Shown one piece after another: positions 7,920 to 15,261 of a stretch of 16,545 nucleotides of DNA. How positions within the stretch are numbered: the first letter of the stretch is position 1; each line of letters begins with the position of its first letter. The DNA is from Allobrachymonas sp. (GTDB lineage Bacteria; Pseudomonadota; Gammaproteobacteria; Burkholderiales; Burkholderiaceae_C): the NCBI GenBank assembly GCA_017996515.1, contig JAGOGU010000010.1, positions 1 to 16,545 on the forward strand. Reading direction: 5' to 3'. The position numbers and the translations under genes are program-made. The notes beneath the pieces are model-generated. The model worked only from the letters and a program-made list of their open reading frames with translations, made no database searches and had not been told where the DNA came from.

Positions 7920-8804
7920 ATGCCCGATCGATCACGATTCGATGATCTGTTTGCGCAATCAGCCCGTGTGCCGGCCGAGCCGGAGCCGCCCCGTCGCAAT
8001 CCGCTGCAGTGGATGTTGTTGCCGCTGGCACTGATCGCCATCAATGGGGCGGTGTGGGTGTGGAATATCTCGCAGGGCGTCAGCTGGGCTTCTCCCAAAC
8101 CGGCGGAGCTGGAAGCGTGGGGTGGCAACATTGCCTTGCTGTCGCTCACGGAACAGCCTTGGCGGCTTTTGACCAGTATGTTCTTGCATGCGGGCGCGAT
8201 GCACCTGTTCTTCAATATGTATTTTCTGTTCCAGATCGGCCCGTTGCTGGTGCAGCGCAAAGGCCAGGCGGGTTTTGCCGTGGTGTATCTGGGCGGGGGC
8301 CTGCTGTCCAGTCTGGCCAGCGCCTGGTGGCAGGCCATCACCATGTTCAGCAAAGGTGCGGCGCCTGCAGCCAACGGCTTGCCGCCGCTCAAGCTGATCG
8401 TGAGCGTGGGCGCATCGGGCGCCATCATGGCCGTGGCGGGTGCGCTGGCCTGCAATCTGGTGCTGCAACACTACCGCGCCCAGCCCGGGGGCAGTGGGCA
8501 TGGCGGATACGGCGCCTTGGCGGACAAACAGTTGATGCAGTCTCTGCTGCGGGTCATCGGCATCAACGTGGCAATGGGCTTTTTCATTCCAGGGCTGGAT
8601 CAGGCCGCGCACTTGGGTGGCCTGCTGGCGGGCGCTTTGCTGGGCTTCATTCTGCCTGCGGTGGCTGACCGCCTGCCTGGCCCCGCCCGCTGGCTGCGCA
8701 CGGCGGTTGCGGCGGGGCTGAGCGCCGTGTTGCTGTTGGGCGGCTGGATGTTGGCGGCGAACATGCCGCAAATCCAGCAAATCAAAGCCATCATGTTGCA
8801 GTAA
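7920..8804 (+). CDS. Rhomboid-family intramembrane serine protease
   Basis: This 294-residue polytopic membrane protease cleaves transmembrane substrates within the membrane. All hallmark residues are present: the HAGAMHLFFNM motif (His90, His95, Asn99), the nucleophile in VGASGA (Ser166), and the catalytic His231 in AAHLGGLLAG. The hydrophobic pattern gives about six transmembrane segments (near 31-50, 95-113, 116-136, 164-184, 211-247, 262-281). A soluble N-terminal stretch of about 30 charged and proline-rich residues precedes the first helix. The start is set by GGAGG at 7911. The gene stands alone: it is divergent from tamA and separated by 251 bp from the iron operon, which has its own promoter. 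The substrate is unknown. The sequence is of the bacterial YdcA/GlpG-like rhomboid class rather than a catalytically dead relative. Confidence 0.93.
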   Translation: MPDRSRFDDLFAQSARVPAEPEPPRRNPLQWMLLPLALIAINGAVWVWNISQGVSWASPKPAELEAWGGNIALLSLTEQPWRLLTSMFLHAGAMHLFFNMYFLFQIGPLLVQRKGQAGFAVVYLGGGLLSSLASAWWQAITMFSKGAAPAANGLPPLKLIVSVGASGAIMAVAGALACNLVLQHYRAQPGGSGHGGYGALADKQLMQSLLRVIGINVAMGFFIPGLDQAAHLGGLLAGALLGFILPAVADRLPGPARWLRTAVAAGLSAVLLLGGWMLAANMPQIQQIKAIMLQ

Positions 8805-8914
8805 ATAGCGGTCGGTAATAGATTGAGGGTGGATGCTGACTAGCCGCTGCGGCACGGGTAACAGCTTTTGCCCTGCGCTGAAATACCTTTGCCCATGCAA
8901 TGACAAGCGCGTGC

Positions 8915-8941
8915 TTGCGAGAAAATTGGGGGTGTGATAAT
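8915..8941 (+). promoter_or_regulatory. Probable promoter of the ferric-iron operon (extended -10)
   Basis: GATAAT (8936-8941) preceded by TGT (8933-8935) makes an extended -10 element. TTGCGA (8915-8920) is a weak -35 candidate at a short 15-nt spacing, which an extended -10 can tolerate. The expected transcription start falls inside the adjacent Fur box, which is the classic arrangement for Fur repression. Confidence 0.6.
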
Positions 8942-8943
8942 TC

Positions 8944-8962
8944 GTTTATGATAACCATTCTC
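8944..8962 (+). promoter_or_regulatory. Fur box (ferric uptake regulator operator)
   Basis: The 19-mer GTTTATGATAACCATTCTC matches the consensus GATAATGATAATCATTATC at 15 of 19 positions. In the 7-1-7 view, TGATAAC-C-ATTCTCA (8949-8963) matches 12 of 14 defining bases. It sits directly downstream of the -10 element and 93 bp before the binding-protein start. By analogy with known Fur sites, iron-loaded Fur would block transcription of the three-gene importer. Confidence 0.85.
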
Positions 8963-8994
8963 ATTAACTGAATGGGCTGTCGCAGCTGGATTTG

Positions 8995-9007
8995 CCGCCA
9001 TTGGCGG
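8995..9007 (+). repeat. Small leader hairpin before the iron-binding-protein gene
   Basis: CCGCC (8995-8999) and GGCGG (9003-9007) pair with a 3-nt loop in the untranslated leader between the Fur box and the start codon. It is short, with no sign of a known riboswitch. Confidence 0.3.
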
Positions 9008-9043
9008 ATTAAGGCGTTTGGTGGACGGCCTGACTATTTCAAC

Positions 9044-9048
9044 AGGAG
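9044..9048 (+). promoter_or_regulatory. Ribosome-binding site AGGAG that fixes the GTG start of the iron-binding protein
   Basis: AGGAG ends 7 nt before the GTG at 9056. This start is followed at once by a normal signal peptide. The frame stays open upstream to an ATG at 8972, but that would put 28 unrelated residues before it. Confidence 0.8.
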
Positions 9049-9055
9049 TTTGATC

Positions 9056-10108
9056 GTGGCTCGTTCCATCTTGAAAGGGCGCGCAGGGGCGCGTGCAGTA
9101 CACATTCTTGCCGTGAGCGTCAGCCTGACTGCGCTGCCAGCCATGGCGGCAGAGCAAGTAACTTTGTACACCACGCGCGAACCGGGCTTGATTCAACCTT
9201 TGCTGAACACGTTTACCGAGCAAAGTGGCGTCAAGGTCAATACCGTGTTCGTCAAAGACGGTTTGCTGGAGCGCGTTAAGGCCGAAGGCGCACGCTCTCC
9301 GGCTGATGTGCTGATGACGGTGGACATGGGAGCCTTGCTGGATCTGGTGCAAGGTGGCGTAACTCAGCCCGTGCAGTCCAAAACGGTCAACGATGCCATC
9401 CCTGCGCATTTGCGTGGCGCCAACAACCATTGGTTTGCCTTGTCGATGCGTGCGCGCGTACTGTATGCCGACAAGGATCAAAAATTTCCGTCCACCATGC
9501 GCTATGAGGATTTGGCCGATCCGCGCTGGAAAGGAAAGGTGTGTATCCGCTCGGGCCAGCACCCCTACAACACGGCGCTGGTGGCCGCCATGCTGGCGCA
9601 TCACGGAGACGCCAAAACAGAAGCCTGGCTCAAGGGATTGAAAAACAATCTGGCGCGCAAGGCCGCGGGTGGTGACCGTGATGTGGCACGTGACATTCTG
9701 GGGGGCATTTGTGATATCGGTGTGGCCAACTCCTACTACGTGGGCCGCATGAAAACCGCCGAGCCGGGCAGCGATAACCGCAAGTGGGGCGATGCGATTC
9801 AGGTAATTCGCCCGACCTTTGCCAATGGCAAAGGCACACACGTCAATATCAGCGGCGCAGTCGTAGCCAAAAATGCGCCTAACAAGGCGCAAGCCGTGAA
9901 GCTGCTGGAGTTTTTGGTGTCACCCAAGGCGCAGCAGATGTATGCCCAGTCCAACTTTGAATATCCTGTGCGCAAAGGCGTCAGCATCGATCCCGTGATT
10001 GCGCAAAGTATTGGTGAGATCACGCCTGACAATACCTCGCTGGTCGACATTGCCCGCAACCGGCAAAAAGCCAGCCAATTGATCGACAAGGTGGGCTTTG
10101 ACCGCTGA
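9056..10108 (+). CDS. fbpA: Ferric-iron ABC transporter, periplasmic binding protein (FbpA/FutA-like)
   Basis: A 350-residue periplasmic protein that captures Fe3+ and delivers it to the FbpBC-type importer. It starts at GTG 9056 with AGGAG at good spacing. Residues 1-32 form a signal peptide (Arg/Lys start, hydrophobic core, cleavage after PAMAA). The mature protein has the two-lobed ferric-binding fold of the FbpA/FutA group: the first strand is VTLYTTREP, the hinge motifs include PRWKGKVCIRSGQHPYN, and the iron-ligand pair is in ANSYYVGRM (Tyr227, Tyr228). Tyr137 (VLYADKD) is a likely third tyrosine ligand. Where FutA-type proteins often carry His-Tyr just after the first strand, this one has Glu42-Pro43. 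It is the first gene of a three-gene operon, overlapping the permease gene by 11 nt. A Fur box upstream supports iron rather than thiamine or phosphonate as the substrate. Confidence 0.92.
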   Translation: MARSILKGRAGARAVHILAVSVSLTALPAMAAEQVTLYTTREPGLIQPLLNTFTEQSGVKVNTVFVKDGLLERVKAEGARSPADVLMTVDMGALLDLVQGGVTQPVQSKTVNDAIPAHLRGANNHWFALSMRARVLYADKDQKFPSTMRYEDLADPRWKGKVCIRSGQHPYNTALVAAMLAHHGDAKTEAWLKGLKNNLARKAAGGDRDVARDILGGICDIGVANSYYVGRMKTAEPGSDNRKWGDAIQVIRPTFANGKGTHVNISGAVVAKNAPNKAQAVKLLEFLVSPKAQQMYAQSNFEYPVRKGVSIDPVIAQSIGEITPDNTSLVDIARNRQKASQLIDKVGFDR

Positions 10109-11807
10109 TGCGTCCGATAGGGTAGATTGCCTGAAGACACGAACCTTGTGGCGCGCTATCGTGCTGCGTGTGCACAGTGCGGGCGCAACGTGGCTGCTGG
10201 CGACGGCATTGGTGGTGGCCGTTGCCTTGCTGCCTGTGGCAGCGCTGGCATGGACGGCGCTGCATGGCAAAAGCGGACACTGGCAGCATTTGTTGCAATA
10301 TGTGTTGCCCGAGGCTGCTCGCAACACGCTTTGGTTGCTGCTGGGCGTGGGCAGCTTGGCCTTGTTTCTGGGAGCGGGTAGTGCCTGGGTGGTTACGGCC
10401 TACGCCTTTCCGGGGCGGCGGGTGTTGGCCTGGGCACTGCTGTTGCCACTGGCCATGCCCAGCTACATCATCGCTTTTGTCTATACCGATTTGCTGCACC
10501 CGATTGGGCCGGTGCAGACAGTTTTGCGGGAGCTGTTGGGCTATGAATCGCCACGGCAGTGGCGCTTGCCCGATATCCGATCACTCAGCGGCGCCATCGT
10601 GCTGCTGGGTCTGGTGCTTTATCCCTATGTGTATTTATCGGCGCGTGCTGCGTTCATGACGCAATCCAAGCATTTGATGGAGGCCGCCCGTGCGCTGGGG
10701 CATGGCCCTTGGGGCGTGATCCGCCGCGTGGTGCTGCCCTTGGCGCGACCGGCACTGGCCGTGGGCTTGAGCTTGGCATTGCTGGAAACCCTCAATGACA
10801 TTGGCGCTTCTGAATTTTTGGGCGTGCACACGCTCACCATCAGTATCTATACCACTTGGGTCACGCGCTCTGATTTGGCAGGGGCGGCACAAATCGCCTT
10901 GAGCATGCTGTCGCTGGTGTTGCTGTGCATCGGGCTGGAGCAGCATGGTCGCGCACGCTTGCGCTTTGCCAATGTGCAAGGTCGGGGCTATCTGCAGCCC
11001 AAGCGCCTGCATGGGCCAGTGCGCTGGCTGGCGTTGTTGCTGGTGGCTTTGCCGGTGGTACTGGGCTTTGTGGCACCTGCGGCGTATTTGTTACATCAGG
11101 CGCTGGTGCGCATGTTGCAAAGCGAGCAGATTTCGCACGCATTGCTTGCCAGTGCGCGCAACACGGTGGTACTGGCGCTGGCGGCCACAATCTGCGCCGT
11201 GTTGGCAGGGCTGCTGGTGGCGTGGACATCGCGGCAGGGCATGCGCTCGGCATTGCCTTCGGGCTGGCCGGTGCGATTGGCCAGCTTGGGTTATGCCATA
11301 CCGGGCACGGTGCTGGCCATTGGCCTGCTGCCACCGGCTTTGCGGCTGGATGCCTGGGTAGCCGATTGGCTGGGACTTTCTGGCCTCCCTTTGATGATGG
11401 CAGGCGCATGGCTGTTGTTGGGGTGCAGCCTGCGGTTTTTGGCCATTGCCGCCAATGGTGTGCAGTCTGGCCTGCTGCGTCAGCCATCCGCGCTGGAGCA
11501 AGCTGCGCGCCTGCTCGGCCAAGGGCCTGCGGGCGTGTTGTGGCGCGTGCATTTGCCCTTGTTGCGCCCGGCATTGGCCAGTAGCGCCATGCTGGTGTTT
11601 GTGGATGCGATGAAAGAATTGCCTGCCACCTTGCTGTTGCGCCCGCCTAATTTCGAAACGCTTTCTACCCTGCTATACGCTGAGGCGGTACGTGGCACAT
11701 ATGAAGAAGGCGCTATTGCGGCGCTGGCCATTGTGCTGGCGGGCATCGTGCCGGTGGTGTGGCTGGCTAAACAGCAAGAGCGTGACGTGATGAAACAGGC
11801 GACCTAG
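10098..11807 (+). CDS. fbpB: Ferric-iron ABC transporter, fused two-domain permease (FbpB-like)
   Basis: A 569-residue inner-membrane permease with two tandem BPD_transp_1 domains fused in one chain, as in FbpB/SfuB (ThiP has the same build). About 12 hydrophobic segments are visible. Each half carries the cytoplasmic EAA loop that docks the ATPase: EAARALGHGPWGVIRRVVLP at about 195-214 and EQAARLLGQGPAGVLWRVHLP at about 467-487. The start is uncertain. The longest frame begins at TTG 10098, inside the end of the binding-protein gene, with AAGG (10088-10091) six nt upstream. An ATG at 10108, overlapping the upstream TGA, is out of frame and stops after five codons. A later in-frame TTG at 10146 is the next option. 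The ATPase gene follows with only 2 nt between stop and ATG, so translation is probably coupled. Confidence 0.9.
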   Translation: MTADASDRVDCLKTRTLWRAIVLRVHSAGATWLLATALVVAVALLPVAALAWTALHGKSGHWQHLLQYVLPEAARNTLWLLLGVGSLALFLGAGSAWVVTAYAFPGRRVLAWALLLPLAMPSYIIAFVYTDLLHPIGPVQTVLRELLGYESPRQWRLPDIRSLSGAIVLLGLVLYPYVYLSARAAFMTQSKHLMEAARALGHGPWGVIRRVVLPLARPALAVGLSLALLETLNDIGASEFLGVHTLTISIYTTWVTRSDLAGAAQIALSMLSLVLLCIGLEQHGRARLRFANVQGRGYLQPKRLHGPVRWLALLLVALPVVLGFVAPAAYLLHQALVRMLQSEQISHALLASARNTVVLALAATICAVLAGLLVAWTSRQGMRSALPSGWPVRLASLGYAIPGTVLAIGLLPPALRLDAWVADWLGLSGLPLMMAGAWLLLGCSLRFLAIAANGVQSGLLRQPSALEQAARLLGQGPAGVLWRVHLPLLRPALASSAMLVFVDAMKELPATLLLRPPNFETLSTLLYAEAVRGTYEEGAIAALAIVLAGIVPVVWLAKQQERDVMKQAT

Positions 11808-11809
11808 CC

Positions 11810-12610
11810 ATGATGAATGCCACCCAATCGAACACTATTCCTCCCGAAGCAGGAGCGCCCGGCCAGCACAGTGCCGTGCAAGAGGGGTCTGATACGATGC
11901 CTGCAATGACTTCTGTGATGGCGGCTGCCGCCATGGCACTGCATATCGAGAACCTGTCCGTTGCTTACGATGCGGCGGGCGGCAGGCAGTTAGTGGTCCA
12001 GAATTTTTCGCTGCATGTGCCCGCCGGGCAAACGGTGTGCTTGCTCGGGCCGTCGGGCTGTGGCAAAACCACAGTGCTGCGTGCCGTGGCCGGTTTTGAG
12101 CAGGTGCAGGCGGGGCGTATCCGCTTGGGTGATGAATTGCTGTCATCGCTAACCACGCACGTGCCGCCCGAGCGGCGGCGCATGGGCATGGTGTTTCAGG
12201 ACCATGCCCTGTTCCCGCATCTGAGTGCGGCGCAGAATATCGCCTTTGGCCTGCATCAGCTGCCGCGCACCCAGCGTGCCGAACGGGTGGCGAAGATGCT
12301 GCGTCTGGTCGGACTGGCTGATCTGGGTGAACGCTATCCGCATCAGCTCTCAGGCGGGCAGCAACAACGCATTGCCCTGGCACGCGCCTTGGCGCCTGGT
12401 CCGCGGCTGCTGTTGCTGGATGAGCCTTTCTCCAGCCTGGACAGCGCTACCAGCCAGCGTCTGCTGAGCGAAATGCGCACGATCTTGCGCCAGGCCGGGC
12501 AAACCGCTTTGTTGGTGACACACAATCTGGATGAAGCGCGCGCCTTGGCGGATCAGGTGTTTGCCATGACGGCAGATGGCGTGCAGCGCCAGACATTGCA
12601 GGCAGATTGA
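11810..12610 (+). CDS. fbpC: Ferric-iron ABC transporter, ATP-binding subunit (FbpC-like, short)
   Basis: ATPase that powers the importer. All ABC motifs are intact (266-residue numbering): Walker A GPSGCGKT at 80-87, Q-loop Gln130 in MVFQDHALFPHL, signature LSGGQQQR at 180-187, Walker B LLLLDEPFSSLD at 200-211, and H-loop His238 in VTHN. The given start is ATG 11810, 2 nt after the permease stop. The true ABC domain begins only around residue 44, and the first 30 residues look unlike the family. A second candidate start is ATG 11897 (237 residues), which has AGAGGGG at 11881-11887 upstream. The protein ends shortly after the H-loop, so it lacks the C-terminal TOBE-like regulatory domain of FbpC proteins of about 350 residues and is closer in length to ThiQ. 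It is the last gene of the operon and converges on recG. Confidence 0.9.
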   Translation: MMNATQSNTIPPEAGAPGQHSAVQEGSDTMPAMTSVMAAAAMALHIENLSVAYDAAGGRQLVVQNFSLHVPAGQTVCLLGPSGCGKTTVLRAVAGFEQVQAGRIRLGDELLSSLTTHVPPERRRMGMVFQDHALFPHLSAAQNIAFGLHQLPRTQRAERVAKMLRLVGLADLGERYPHQLSGGQQQRIALARALAPGPRLLLLDEPFSSLDSATSQRLLSEMRTILRQAGQTALLVTHNLDEARALADQVFAMTADGVQRQTLQAD

Positions 12611-12621
12611 AAAGCCAACAG

Positions 12622-12662
12622 AAAAACCCATGGGTGCACGGACCCGGTAGCCAGTGCAGCCC
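12622..12662 (-). terminator. Probable terminator after recG
   Basis: The arms 12632-12641 and 12651-12662 form a 10-bp stem with two single-base bulges (A12653, G12659) and a 9-nt loop. On the minus strand the stem is followed five bases later by TTTTT (12626-12622). It lies in the 70-bp gap between the convergent fbpC and recG genes. No T-run follows on the plus strand, so termination of the iron operon is not explained by it. Confidence 0.5.
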
Positions 12663-12680
12663 AACGAACGAAGCGAACAC

Positions 12681-14846
12681 CTAGGCTTTCAAAAACTCCG
12701 CTTTGCTGCTGAGCCAGCGATCCAGATGGCGTTGCGCCAACTGCGGGTGCTGGCGCAAGATCCGCGGCGCCCAGCGCGAGGCCCAGTCCAGCAGCAGGGC
12801 GTCTTCTTCCAGATCGGCAAAGCGCAGTAGCGGCGTGCCGCTTTGGCGCGCGCCCAGCAGTTCGCCGGGGCCGCGAATGGCCAGATCGCGGCGGGCGATT
12901 TCGAAGCCATCGCTGGTTTCGATCATGGCGCGCAGGCGATCTTTGGCAGTGTCGCTCACGCGGCCGGCATCGTTGGTGGCGTACAGCAGCACGCACACGC
13001 TGGCGGCGCTGCCCCGGCCTACGCGGCCGCGCAACTGGTGCAATTGGCTCAGGCCAAAGCGCTCGGCGTGTTCGATCACCATCAGGCTGGCATTGGGCAC
13101 ATCCACGCCCACTTCGATCACCGTGGTGCTGACCAGCACTTGCGTATGGTTGTGCACAAAGGCATCCATGATGGATTTTTTTTCGGCCACAGGCAAGCGC
13201 GAATGCAGCAGCGCCACTTGCACAGGTTCGCCTTGGGGCGTACGCACGCCGTGCAAGGCTTCTTGCAGATCGGCCCAGGTTTGTGTGGCGTTTTGCAGAT
13301 CCAGCGCCTCGCTTTCTTCAATCAGCGGGCACACCCAATACACCTGGCGGCCTGCGCTGATTTGCTGGCCGATGCGCTCGATCACGGCATCGCGCCGCTG
13401 CTGGCAGATGAGCTTGGTCAGCACGGGAGTGCGGCCCGGGGGCAGTTCGTCGATGGTACTGACGTGCAGATCGGCGTAATAGCTCATGGCCAGCGTGCGC
13501 GGAATGGGCGTGGCGCTCATCATCAGCAGATGGGGTTCTTGCTGGGGCAGCTGCGTATTGGCAGAGGGGGCATCTTCCGGCAATGCGGCCATTTTCTGCC
13601 GCAGCGCCAGGCGCTGCTCCACGCCAAAGCGGTGCTGCTCATCGATGATGGCCAACGCCAGCTTGTGAAACTGCACTTTGTCCTGAATCACCGCATGGGT
13701 GCCGACGATCAGCTGCGCCTGCCCGCTGGCAATGTGTTCCAGCATCTCGCGGCGCTCTTTGGTTTTTTGGCTGCCGGTGAGCCAGGCCACGCCCACATGC
13801 AGCGGGGTGAGCCAGTCCAGCAGTTTCTTGAAGTGTTGTTCCGCCAGTATTTCGGTGGGGGCCATCAGGGCGCATTGCCAGCCCGCATCGATACAGATGG
13901 CTGCCGCCAACGCCGCCACAACCGTTTTGCCGCTGCCCACATCGCCTTGCAACAGGCGGTGCATGGGGATGCTGCGTTGCAGATCGCGCGCAATTTCTTC
14001 GCACACACGGCGCTGGGCCTGGGTGAGCGCAAAGGGCAGGGCAGCCAGCAGCTTTTCGTGCAGGCCGCCGGTGCGCAGCGGCAGGGCGGGGGCGTGGCGC
14101 TGTTCGCGCTCCAGTCGGGACTGTGCTTGCGACAACTGTTGCGCCAGCAATTCTTCGGCCTTCAGCCGCAGCCAGGCCGGGTGGCTGTGGTCTTGCAGCG
14201 CAGCCACAGAAGCATCTGGCGCGGGGTGGTGCAGATAGTGCAGTGCCTGCTGCAAAGGCCAGGGCGGTTGATGCAGTTGGCTGTGCAGATCATGCAGGGC
14301 ATCGGCAGGAATGGTTTCTTGCAGCAGCCCGGCGGTTTGCGCCTGCTGCAGGCCGTTGAGCACGGCGCGCCGCAAATAGGCTTGCGGCAATTTGCCGGAT
14401 GAGGGGTAGATCGGCGTCAGGGCATCGGGCAGCTCGCCGCCAGCCGCCCGAAAAGACGGGTGCAGCATGGTGGCGCCCATCAGGCCGTGTTTGATTTCGC
14501 CGCGCAGCAGCACGCGGTTGCCTTCGGCCAAGGTTTTTTGCTGGTTGGGGTAGAAATTGAAAAAACGCGCCGTGACCGTGTCGCTGCCATCGTGCACGCT
14601 GACCAGCAATTGGCGCCGCGGGCGGAAAGTCACTTCGCTGGCAGTGACCACGCCCTCGATCTGCGCCACTTCACCCGGCCGCGCATCGCGCAGCTTGACG
14701 ATGCGGGTTTCATCTTCGTAGCGCAGCGGGACGTGCAGGGCAAAGTCCATGGGGCGCACCAAACCCAGCTTGCGCAGGGCTTTCTGCATGGGCGACAAAG
14801 GCCGTGCAGCAGGCGAAGCGTTGGCGGGCGAGGCAGAGGTGTTCAC
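12681..14846 (-). CDS. recG: ATP-dependent DNA helicase RecG
   Basis: Branch-migrating superfamily-2 helicase that remodels stalled forks and Holliday junctions. It has an N-terminal wedge/OB domain (about 55-150), then two helicase lobes. In 721-residue numbering: Walker A GDVGSGKT at 301-308, Walker B DEQH at 402-405 (followed by RFG), motif III SAT at 444-446, motif VI RGRVGR at 606-611, and the RecG-specific GPGELLG at 659-665. The C-terminus ends KAEFLKA, stop TAG at 12681. The start is uncertain. The frame is open to GTG 14903 (740 residues), but that extension is unlike RecG; GTG 14846 gives 721 residues and a typical short lead into LSPMQKALRKLGL. A third option is ATG 14789. None has a clear Shine-Dalgarno. 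It stands alone, convergent with the iron operon and divergent from sucA. Confidence 0.95.
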   Translation of the reverse strand: MNTSASPANASPAARPLSPMQKALRKLGLVRPMDFALHVPLRYEDETRIVKLRDARPGEVAQIEGVVTASEVTFRPRRQLLVSVHDGSDTVTARFFNFYPNQQKTLAEGNRVLLRGEIKHGLMGATMLHPSFRAAGGELPDALTPIYPSSGKLPQAYLRRAVLNGLQQAQTAGLLQETIPADALHDLHSQLHQPPWPLQQALHYLHHPAPDASVAALQDHSHPAWLRLKAEELLAQQLSQAQSRLEREQRHAPALPLRTGGLHEKLLAALPFALTQAQRRVCEEIARDLQRSIPMHRLLQGDVGSGKTVVAALAAAICIDAGWQCALMAPTEILAEQHFKKLLDWLTPLHVGVAWLTGSQKTKERREMLEHIASGQAQLIVGTHAVIQDKVQFHKLALAIIDEQHRFGVEQRLALRQKMAALPEDAPSANTQLPQQEPHLLMMSATPIPRTLAMSYYADLHVSTIDELPPGRTPVLTKLICQQRRDAVIERIGQQISAGRQVYWVCPLIEESEALDLQNATQTWADLQEALHGVRTPQGEPVQVALLHSRLPVAEKKSIMDAFVHNHTQVLVSTTVIEVGVDVPNASLMVIEHAERFGLSQLHQLRGRVGRGSAASVCVLLYATNDAGRVSDTAKDRLRAMIETSDGFEIARRDLAIRGPGELLGARQSGTPLLRFADLEEDALLLDWASRWAPRILRQHPQLAQRHLDRWLSSKAEFLKA

Positions 14847-15031
14847 GACAAAATGGATCGAATCGGGCACAGGGCGCGAAGGTGAGCATGGTGCAAAAGG
14901 CACAGAGGCCGATTATCCATATCTGCCAAAAAGGGACATCAGGATGGGGCAGGTGGCGCTTGTGCCTGCGTCTGTGGGGCAAAGGCCGCTGCCCTTGTAA
15001 CGGCTGCGCGTCGCATGAAAGGCCAAAGGCG

Positions 15032-15059
15032 CCAAGCCACGCGGTTTTTCCCGGCTTGG
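15032..15059. repeat. 7-bp inverted repeat in the recG-sucA spacer
   Basis: CCAAGCC (15032-15038) and GGCTTGG (15053-15059) are exact reverse complements around a 14-nt spacer. It could be a regulator site or a weak hairpin; nothing decides between these. Confidence 0.35.
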
Positions 15060-15082
15060 ATGGCGATGGCGGGCAAGGGTCT

Positions 15083-15110
15083 AAGGGTTTTCCTGATAAA
15101 TCCCTTTTTT
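15083..15110 (+). terminator. Terminator-like hairpin upstream of sucA
   Basis: AAGGGTTTT (15083-15091) pairs with AAATCCCTT (15098-15106), eight of nine pairs, around the loop CCTGAT. It runs into six T residues (15105-15110). It points right, but no rightward gene lies before it. It may instead act as an attenuator in a sucA leader, or be chance. Its T-run merges with the TTGACT promoter candidate. Confidence 0.45.
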
Positions 15111-15139
15111 GACTAAAAGGCGAGGCAAAGTGGCACAAT
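15109..15139 (+). promoter_or_regulatory. Weak sigma-70 promoter candidate for sucA
   Basis: TTGACT (15109-15114, 5/6 match to -35) and CACAAT (15134-15139, 4/6 match to -10) are 19 nt apart, which is on the long side. It would give a leader of about 130 nt. No better pair was seen closer to the start codon. Confidence 0.3.
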
Positions 15140-15261
15140 GGGATGGATTTTGCTGCGGGGCAGATGTATCCATTACCACGGCAGCAAACGTCGCTGCGCT
15201 CCTTCATTTTTACTGCGTGAAAAGTGCAGGCGCTTCTTTCCCCGTCCATTCCGAACAACAG

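Noticed and set aside
9056..12610. The importer as a thiamine transporter (ThiB-ThiP-ThiQ), which has the same gene layout and a short ATPase
   Set aside because: The binding protein has the SYYVGRM tyrosine pair and FutA/FbpA-like sequence, and a strong Fur box precedes the operon.
12843..14402. 519-codon plus-strand frame opposite recG
   Set aside because: It is His/Gln/Ala-rich shadow coding of recG, with no family likeness.
15131..15153. TGGCAC followed by TTGC, resembling a sigma-54 promoter
   Set aside because: The spacing between the GG and GC elements is far longer than the required ten bases.
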